From an uncultured Aquabacterium sp. (lineage in GTDB: Bacteria > Pseudomonadota > Gammaproteobacteria > Burkholderiales > Burkholderiaceae_C), in NCBI GenBank assembly GCA_937923225.1, contig CALAKR010000468.1, positions 1-5,046 of the forward strand: 5,046 nt of DNA, in the 5' to 3' direction. How positions within the stretch are numbered: the first letter of the stretch is position 1; the number at the start of each line of letters is the position of its first letter. Position numbers and translations under genes: made by a program. Of this stretch, positions 1 through 5,046 are shown piece by piece. The notes under the pieces are model-generated. The model was given only the letters and a program-made list of their open reading frames with translations. It was not told the DNA's origin and ran no database searches.

Positions 1-220
1 TCTGATCGCTGCGGACAGCGGCTGGGTGCTCAACAGTGCGGCCTCGATCAACGAATCCGGGCAGATCGTCGGATCAGGCATCCACAACGGGCAGTACCGG
101 GCCTTCCTGCTCACCCCGGTGCCGGAGCCCACGGTGCTGGCGCTGACCATGGCCGGCGCCTTTGTGGCTTGGCGCCAAGCCATGAAAAAAGGCTCCCGAA
201 GGGAGCCTCGCGCGGCTTGA
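1..220 (+). CDS. HAF-repeat, PEP-CTERM-sorted exported protein (3' end only)
   Basis: Partial gene: the frame is open from position 2 with no start in the window, giving 72 residues to a TGA at 218-220. The first ~37 residues (GWVLNSAASINESGQIVGSG, then HNGQYRAFLL) match a HAF repeat, a beta-propeller-like repeat of exported proteins that ends in 'RAFLL'. Then comes a PEP-CTERM sorting tail: VPEP at visible residues 40-43, a hydrophobic membrane segment at about 44-60, and a basic end starting at KK (62-63). In this family the tail is recognised by exosortase (EpsH/XrtA type) and the protein is routed to the surface or exopolysaccharide matrix. The function of the missing N-terminal part cannot be seen. 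The gene is convergent with ppnP. Its last ~12 codons overlap the minus-strand terminator, and no plus-strand terminator with a T-run is visible after its stop. Confidence 0.85.
   Translation, partial: LIAADSGWVLNSAASINESGQIVGSGIHNGQYRAFLLTPVPEPTVLALTMAGAFVAWRQAMKKGSRREPRAA
184..208 (-). terminator. Rho-independent terminator of the argG-ppnP unit
   Basis: Read on the minus strand this is AGGCTCCC - TTC - GGGAGCCT followed by a T-run (A-tract 185-190 on the plus strand). The stem arms are 191-197 and 201-207, extended by one A-T pair that uses the first T of the run; the loop is 3 nt. The stem is perfect and GC-rich, and it lies 52 bp past the ppnP stop, so it should end argG-ppnP transcripts. 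On the plus strand no T-run follows, so it should act in one direction only. It lies within the coding sequence of the convergent PEP-CTERM gene. Confidence 0.85.
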
Positions 221-259
221 GCGACTGGGACCAAGGCTCCCAGCGCATCCTTGCATTGA

Positions 260-580
260 TCAGCCGAAATGGCAGATGTAGTGGTAGGCCTCGCCCTCGA
301 CCTTGATCTCGAACGACGAGTTGCCAGGCACATTGAAGCTTTCGCCCGGGCCGTAGGTCTGCCATTCGCTGGCGCCGGCCAGCTTGATGGTGGCCTTGCC
401 AGCGACCGTTTCCATGATCTCAGGGGCGCCGGTGTTGAAGGTCAAGGTGGCGGGCAGGATCACGCCGACGGACTTGCGGGTGCCATCGGCCAGGGTCACG
501 GTGTGCGACACGCACTTGCCGTCGAAGTACACATTGGCCTGGGTGCCGACGGTGCCGGCCAGGGTGGAGGTGATGCTCAT
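260..580 (-). CDS. ppnP: Pyrimidine/purine nucleoside phosphorylase PpnP (YaiE/DUF1255 family)
   Basis: A 106-residue protein recognised as PpnP, a small cupin-fold enzyme. The family phosphorolyses a broad range of purine and pyrimidine nucleosides to the free base and ribose-1-phosphate in the cytosol. Family hallmarks are visible: [14 protein letters not shown] (residues 15-28), [15 protein letters not shown] (36-50), [10 protein letters not shown] (52-61), W73 in the 'EWQTY' block, and the cupin signature [16 protein letters not shown] (79-94). The length is slightly above the E. coli protein (about 94 aa); the extra residues are at the N-terminus, which looks normal for betaproteobacterial members. 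The ATG at 578-580 is preceded on its own strand by ...CATCCTCCAACC, with no Shine-Dalgarno match, so translation may depend on coupling or on an unstructured start. It lies 49 nt after the argG stop on the same strand and before a clear terminator, consistent with co-transcription. No separate promoter was convincing in the gap. Confidence 0.93.
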   Translation of the reverse strand: MSITSTLAGTVGTQANVYFDGKCVSHTVTLADGTRKSVGVILPATLTFNTGAPEIMETVAGKATIKLAGASEWQTYGPGESFNVPGNSSFEIKVEGEAYHYICHFG

Positions 581-629
581 GGTTGGAGGATGCTCGATGC
601 AGTGTTCAGGGACGTTCTCGGGCTCAAGC

Positions 630-2123
<1,494 letters not shown>

Positions 2124-2129
2124 GGTCGT

Positions 2130-2139
2130 TGAACGTTCA
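2130..2139. promoter_or_regulatory. 10-bp perfect palindrome just upstream of argG
   Basis: TGAACGTTCA is self-complementary over all 10 bp and ends 6 nt before the argG start codon. If the promoter candidate at 2157-2185 is right, it lies in the short leader or at the start of transcription, where a bound protein could block expression. The half-sites resemble the TGAA/TTCA ends of an ARG box, but the spacing is 2 bp rather than 6, so it is not a standard ArgR site. A 10-bp palindrome can also arise by chance. Confidence 0.25.
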
Positions 2140-2156
2140 GTCGGACGAAACCACGG

Positions 2157-2185
2157 ATTTTAAGGCCCCGGCGCTGAATTTTCGA
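2157..2185 (-). promoter_or_regulatory. Candidate sigma-70 promoter for argG-ppnP
   Basis: On the minus strand TAAAAT (2162-2157) matches the -10 consensus at 5 of 6 positions. TCGAAA (2185-2180) matches the -35 box at 4 of 6, with a 17-bp spacer. Transcription would start near 2150, giving a leader of about 27 nt. The -35 is weak and the call rests on position and sequence alone. Confidence 0.35.
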
Positions 2186-2208
2186 GCATGGCCTTTCAGC
2201 CTCCTTCA

Positions 2209-2268
2209 ACGCCTGCTTCCACGCCGGCTTCCACGCCGGCTTTCACGCCGGCTTTCACGCATCTTTAC
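2209..2268. repeat. 12-bp tandem repeat (four close copies plus one degenerate)
   Basis: Units of 12 bp with consensus ACGCCGGCTTYC start at 2209, 2221, 2233 and 2245. The last two copies are identical, the second differs from them at one base, and the first has two differences. A fifth unit (2257-2268) keeps only ACG and a CTTT-like part. Three units contain the palindrome GCCGGC. The array lies in the divergent intergenic region, upstream of the argG promoter candidate and about 90 bp before the start of the glycine-zipper gene. It keeps an open plus-strand frame (Thr-Pro-Ala-Ser/Phe) in phase with that gene, but no ribosome binding site supports its translation. Confidence 0.85.
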
Positions 2269-2274
2269 CCGCCA

Positions 2275-2291
2275 GACACACGGGGCGTGTC
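2275..2291. promoter_or_regulatory. Short inverted repeat upstream of the glycine-zipper gene
   Basis: GACAC (2275-2279) and GTGTC (2287-2291) form a perfect 5-bp inverted repeat with a 7-bp centre (ACGGGGC). It sits about 70 bp before the start codon at 2359, a plausible place for an operator or leader hairpin. It is short enough to be chance, and no convincing -10/-35 pair was found beside it. Confidence 0.2.
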
Positions 2292-2347
2292 GGCATGCGC
2301 TGCAATCAAAGCGTTGAAGCATCACGGGCGCCTGAACAAGCCCGACT

Positions 2348-2351
2348 GGAG
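2348..2351 (+). promoter_or_regulatory. Shine-Dalgarno site deciding the glycine-zipper start
   Basis: GGAG, 7 nt before the ATG at 2359. It fixes this start over the upstream in-phase ATG at 2188, which has no comparable site. Confidence 0.75.
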
Positions 2352-2358
2352 CAGACAG

Positions 2359-3069
2359 ATGTCTTACCGCCTTTTTCCCATCCCCCTGCGCACTACCATC
2401 GCTGCGCTGGCAGCCCTGTCCACCGCCTCGGTCTGGGCCGGCCCGGCCGTGGGCAGCTACGTGGGCACGCCATCGTCCTCGGTCGCCACCGTCAACGCCC
2501 GCGTGATCTCCAGCACTCCGGTGGTGGCCCAGGTGGCCGTGCCCACCCAGGCCTGCTACGACGAACTTCAGGCTACACCGCCGCGCAGCACCGGTGCCGG
2601 CGCCATCATCGGCGCCATCGCGGGGGCGGCCCTGGGCAATGCCGTAGGCAAGGGGGCCGGCAACGCCATCGCCACCGGCGTGGGCCTGATGGGCGGCGCG
2701 GTGCTGGGCAACCACATCGAGACCGATGGCCGCCCCGGTGGCACGCAGACCGTGCGCCGCTGCAGCCAGCAGACCGCCTACCAGAACCAGGTCGTGGCCT
2801 ACGACGTGGTCTACGAACTCAACGGCCAGCGCTATTCCACCCAGATGGGCAGCGAGCCTGGCCGCACCATCCCTGTCCAGTTGACGGTCACGCCCGCCGT
2901 GGCGCCCCCTGTGCAGCAGGCCCCCATGTACGCCCCCGTGACCGTGGCTCCCTCGCCGGTGACGGTGGTGGGCTACCGCCCCGGCGTGGTGGTGGATGCC
3001 CGCTTTGACGATGGGCGCCACGATGGTGGCTGGCACCGCCACGGCTGGCGGGGTAGGGGTTGGGACTGA
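2359..3069 (+). CDS. Exported glycine-zipper (17-kDa antigen/SlyB-like) envelope protein
   Basis: A 236-residue protein. Residues 1-27 form a Sec signal peptide: basic start, hydrophobic TTIAALAALSTAS, and a predicted cut after SVWA (27). There is no lipobox Cys, so it is not a lipoprotein. A glycine-zipper segment spans about 79-117 (GAGAIIGAIAGAALGNAVGK, then GAGNAIATGVGLMGGAVLG), the hallmark of the 2TM glycine-zipper / Rickettsia 17-kDa antigen group, thought to associate with the outer membrane or periplasmic face. C66 and C135 flank it and are the only cysteines, so a disulfide is likely. A beta-rich part follows (VVAYDVVYELNGQRYSTQM, about 145-163), then a Pro/Val linker and a Gly/His/Trp/Arg tail (last ~20 residues). 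The ATG at 2359 was chosen because GGAG at 2348-2351 sits 7 nt upstream and the signal peptide starts there; the frame stays open upstream to an ATG at 2188, but that start lacks a ribosome site and would bury the signal peptide. It is divergent from argG. Exact function is unknown. Confidence 0.88.
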   Translation: MSYRLFPIPLRTTIAALAALSTASVWAGPAVGSYVGTPSSSVATVNARVISSTPVVAQVAVPTQACYDELQATPPRSTGAGAIIGAIAGAALGNAVGKGAGNAIATGVGLMGGAVLGNHIETDGRPGGTQTVRRCSQQTAYQNQVVAYDVVYELNGQRYSTQMGSEPGRTIPVQLTVTPAVAPPVQQAPMYAPVTVAPSPVTVVGYRPGVVVDARFDDGRHDGGWHRHGWRGRGWD

Positions 3070-3079
3070 GGTCCACCCC

Positions 3080-3097
3080 GGCCCGTCGGGCAGGGCC
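3080..3097 (+). other. GC-rich hairpin after the glycine-zipper gene
   Basis: GGCCC (3080-3084) can pair with GGGCC (3093-3097), or GCCC (3081-3084) with GGGC (3088-3091). It lies 10 bp after the stop codon. No T-run follows, so it is not a convincing intrinsic terminator. It may only stabilise the 3' end of the mRNA. Confidence 0.25.
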
Positions 3098-3125
3098 AAC
3101 CCTTGAAGCGTGAATAACGCACGCC

Positions 3126-3154
3126 TCAACGGGCTTGTTCTGCGGTCGTATAAC
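3126..3154 (+). promoter_or_regulatory. Candidate promoter for the giant LEPR-XLL/DUF4347 gene
   Basis: TATAAC (3149-3154) matches the -10 consensus at 5 of 6. At a 17-bp spacing the -35 position reads TCAACG (3126-3131), a weak 3 of 6 match, so an activator would probably be needed. Transcription would start near 3161, giving a leader of about 62 nt that contains the alternative hairpins at 3182-3218. Confidence 0.3.
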
Positions 3155-3181
3155 GGGGCGCAAAGGGAAAATTGACGACAA

Positions 3182-3224
3182 AGGTGGCCAGATAGTCAGG
3201 CCACCTGTCAGGTAGGCCCTTTTT
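3182..3224 (+). promoter_or_regulatory. Attenuator-like leader: two mutually exclusive hairpins and a T-run at the start codon
   Basis: Arm A is AGGTGGCC (3182-3189), arm B is GGCCACCT (3199-3206), and arm C is AGGTAGGCC (3210-3218). A and B pair perfectly over 8 bp with a 9-nt loop. B and C also pair over 8 bp, with a 3-nt loop and one bulged A (3214), and are followed by C then five Ts (3220-3224). B:C plus the T-run has the form of an intrinsic terminator. Arm C holds the presumed Shine-Dalgarno (AGGTAGG, 3210-3216), and the T-run ends in the TTG start codon (3223-3225). B:C would therefore stop transcription and hide the ribosome site, while A:B would leave both open. The structure is seen in the sequence; regulation is inferred. 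It could instead be a plain terminator for upstream transcription. Confidence 0.55.
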
Positions 3225-5046
3225 GAAAAGCAAGCCCCGACGCCCAGCGCCGCTGCCTCGATACGCTCGGCTCTTCCTTGAAGAGCTCGAGCCGCGGTTG
3301 CTGTTCTCGTCGGATGTGGCGGGCGTGCTGCCCCCACTGGGGCCTCTGCAGAACGATACCGGTGCCTCGCCGGCTTCCGCGATCAATGCCGCCTTGGTGA
3401 CGCCAGCCCCGGCTGGCACGCAGACCAGCCCCCCTCAGGACGCGAGCACAACACCGGCCCGACAGGCCTCCGGCCAGGAACTGGCGTTCGTCGACATGAG
3501 CGTCGACGGCGCCCAGGAACTCGTCGATGGCCTGCGCGCCGAGCAATCCGCCGGCCGCCCCATCGAGATCATCCAGATCCAGGCGGGCGAAGACGGCTTG
3601 CGCGTCATCACCGAGACGCTGGCACGCTATCAGGACATCCAGGCCGTGCACGTGTTCAGCCATGGCGACGACCGGGGCCTGACCATCGGCACCGCGAGGC
3701 TGGATGCCGCCACCCTGCCCGCCTACATGCAGGACATTGCCTCATGGTCGGCTGCCATGGCCGCCGATGGCGACCTGCTCCTGTACGGCTGCAACCTGGC
3801 CGGCAGCAGTGCTGGCCAGGCCCTGGTGAACGACCTGGCTTTGCTCTCCGGCACGGACGTGGCGGCCAGCACCAACCTGACCGGCGCAGCCGCCATGGGC
3901 GGCGACTGGGTTCTGGAGTACCGGCAGGGCGTCATCGACACCGCAGCATTCTCTGCCGAGTCATGGCAGCACACCCTGGCAACCGTCACCTTCCAGCAGG
4001 GCGCCAATGGCTACACGGGCACGCAGGACACCTACCTCGAAATGCTGTCCGGCGGCACCAACAACGGCAACAAGACCTCGATGATCGCCGGACGAGCGCT
4101 CACACAGGCCGAGAGCCAGGTGCTGATCCGCTTCGACAACATCATCGGCACAGGGCCGGGGCAGATTCCGCCGGGCTCGATCATCACAGGCGTATCACTC
4201 GATCTGTATGCGACGAGCGTCGGTGGATGGGGCAGTGACTACACGCTGGACATCTACCGTGTCACCACGTCGTGGACCGAGGCCTCCACCTGGAACTCCC
4301 TGGGCAGTGGCATCGACAGCGAAAAGCTCTCCACCGCCGACGGTTCCGTCACCTCGCGTGGCTCGACCAATGCCTACAAGAGCTTCACCAACGGCGGCCT
4401 GATCGACACCCTGCAGGCCTGGGCAGACGGCACGGCCACGAACAACGGCTGGATGATCACCAGCGCCTACAACTCGTCCAACAACACCTTCAACAGCTCC
4501 GAAGCTGCGTCCAACCAGCCGCGGCTCACGGTGACCTACATCACCCCGACGCCGCCGGGCCTGGACCTGGACGCCAACAACAGCTCCGGCGCCGCAGGCA
4601 ACAACTACACCGGGGGGTTCACGGAAGGCATACCGGCCCGCGTCGCGGACATCGACGCCACCATCACAGCGGGCAATTCGACCAACATGAGCGGCATGAC
4701 GGTGACGCTCAACAACCGCCCGAACGGCACGTCCGAAGTGCTCAGTGCCACCACCACGGGCACCAACATCACCGCCAGCTACAACAGCGCCACCGGTGTG
4801 CTCACGCTCAGTGGTACAGATACCCTGACCAACTACCAGCAGGTGCTGCGCAGCATCACCTACAACAACACCTCGGACAACCCAGACACGGCGCTGCGCA
4901 CGCTCACCGTCACCGTCACGGACACCTATGGCCAGAGCGCCACGGCTACGTCGAGCCTCAGCGTCACCGCCGTGAACGACGCGCCCACCGCATCCACCAC
5001 CGGCAGCTCGCTGGGGTATACCGAGAACGCCGGTGCGGTCGTGGTC
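3223..5046 (+). CDS. LEPR-XLL / DUF4347 / DNRLRE / cadherin-like giant surface protein (5' part)
   Basis: The frame is open for 608 codons to the window edge with no stop, so the protein is partial and probably very long. The TTG at 3223 was chosen because a stop lies at 3193-3195, AGGTAGG sits 6 nt upstream, and no ATG, GTG or TTG start falls between it and the N-terminal motif. Order of parts: basic start (MKSKPRRP); LEPR-XLL motif LEELEPRLLFSSD (19-31), typical of the start of huge repetitive secreted proteins; a Pro/Ala/Thr linker (to ~85); a DUF4347 domain (~87-245) with VHVFSHG (142-148), LLLYGCNLAG (185-194), TDVAAS and GGDWVLE; a DNRLRE-type, possibly carbohydrate-binding beta domain (~254-440, ending QPRLTVTYI); and a cadherin-like/Ig-like repeat (~447-588, from LDLDANNSSG to TAVNDAP). 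TENAGAVVV then looks like the start of the next repeat. There is no ordinary Sec signal peptide; type I-like secretion or another route is likely in this class. Role inferred: surface adhesion or matrix binding. Confidence 0.85.
   Translation, partial: MKSKPRRPAPLPRYARLFLEELEPRLLFSSDVAGVLPPLGPLQNDTGASPASAINAALVTPAPAGTQTSPPQDASTTPARQASGQELAFVDMSVDGAQELVDGLRAEQSAGRPIEIIQIQAGEDGLRVITETLARYQDIQAVHVFSHGDDRGLTIGTARLDAATLPAYMQDIASWSAAMAADGDLLLYGCNLAGSSAGQALVNDLALLSGTDVAASTNLTGAAAMGGDWVLEYRQGVIDTAAFSAESWQHTLATVTFQQGANGYTGTQDTYLEMLSGGTNNGNKTSMIAGRALTQAESQVLIRFDNIIGTGPGQIPPGSIITGVSLDLYATSVGGWGSDYTLDIYRVTTSWTEASTWNSLGSGIDSEKLSTADGSVTSRGSTNAYKSFTNGGLIDTLQAWADGTATNNGWMITSAYNSSNNTFNSSEAASNQPRLTVTYITPTPPGLDLDANNSSGAAGNNYTGGFTEGIPARVADIDATITAGNSTNMSGMTVTLNNRPNGTSEVLSATTTGTNITASYNSATGVLTLSGTDTLTNYQQVLRSITYNNTSDNPDTALRTLTVTVTDTYGQSATATSSLSVTAVNDAPTASTTGSSLGYTENAGAVVV

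Noticed and set aside
2130..2139. ARG box (ArgR site) upstream of argG
   Set aside because: The TGAA and TTCA half-sites are 2 bp apart, whereas the ARG box has 6 bp between them. Kept only as an unassigned palindrome.
2188..2358. N-terminal extension of the glycine-zipper protein from ATG 2188
   Set aside because: The frame is open through the tandem repeat, but there is no ribosome site before 2188 and the extension would put 57 residues ahead of a clear signal peptide. GGAG before ATG 2359 supports the shorter form.
2206..3129. Long open frame on the minus strand opposite the glycine-zipper gene
   Set aside because: A His/Gly/Ala-rich antisense shadow of a gene with signal peptide, ribosome site and known domain. 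Nothing in it resembles a family.
3155..3225. Possible c-di-GMP-I (GEMM) riboswitch in the leader of the giant gene
   Set aside because: Short words such as CGCAAAGGG, GACGACAAAGG and GGTAGG recall the GEMM consensus. However, the hairpin expected between the first AAA-containing segment and the ACGCAAAG-like segment, with its GNRA tetraloop, is missing, and the required long-range pairing could not be drawn. An Rfam covariance search would settle it.
3208..3663. Minus-strand open frames opposite the start of the giant gene
   Set aside because: They overlap the LEPR-XLL and DUF4347 coding region, whose protein motifs are clear. The antisense products show no domain or ribosome site of note.

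Overview
The window looks like chromosomal DNA of a high-GC betaproteobacterium, most likely Burkholderiales (the Comamonadaceae / Leptothrix-Rubrivivax-Ideonella neighbourhood). The reasons are the strong G/C third-position bias in every gene, a HAF-repeat protein with a PEP-CTERM sorting tail, a betaproteobacterial-style PpnP, and a LEPR-XLL/DUF4347 giant surface protein. The placement comes from reading the sequence, not from a search.

Layout. Positions 1-220 (+) hold the 3' end of a HAF-repeat, PEP-CTERM-sorted exported protein. It is convergent with a minus-strand pair, argG (2123-630) followed 49 nt later by ppnP (580-260). This pair ends in a strong intrinsic terminator (about 184-208) that lies inside the last codons of the PEP-CTERM gene. 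A 235-bp divergent intergenic region (2124-2358) separates argG from a plus-strand gene and holds a weak argG promoter candidate, a 10-bp palindrome and a 12-bp tandem repeat. The plus-strand gene (2359-3069) encodes an exported glycine-zipper protein. After a 153-bp gap, a large open frame starts at a TTG codon (3223) and runs off the window end. Its 608 visible residues are a LEPR-XLL N-terminal motif, a DUF4347 domain, a DNRLRE-type beta domain and a cadherin-like/Ig-like repeat, followed by the start of another repeat. It is probably a very long secreted or surface adhesin.

Function. argG and ppnP are housekeeping (arginine synthesis; nucleoside phosphorolysis). The other three genes are cell-envelope or exported proteins and show no obvious shared pathway with them.

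Most notable points: (i) ArgG carries Lys/Ala/Pro-rich, histone-H1-like tails at both ends, making it about 95 residues longer than the catalytic core. (ii) The leader of the giant protein has three complementary arms that can form either an 8-bp hairpin leaving the Shine-Dalgarno free, or a terminator-like hairpin that contains the Shine-Dalgarno and is followed by a T-run ending in the TTG start codon. This is an attenuator-like arrangement. (iii) The argG-ppnP terminator DNA also encodes the basic tail of the convergent PEP-CTERM protein.
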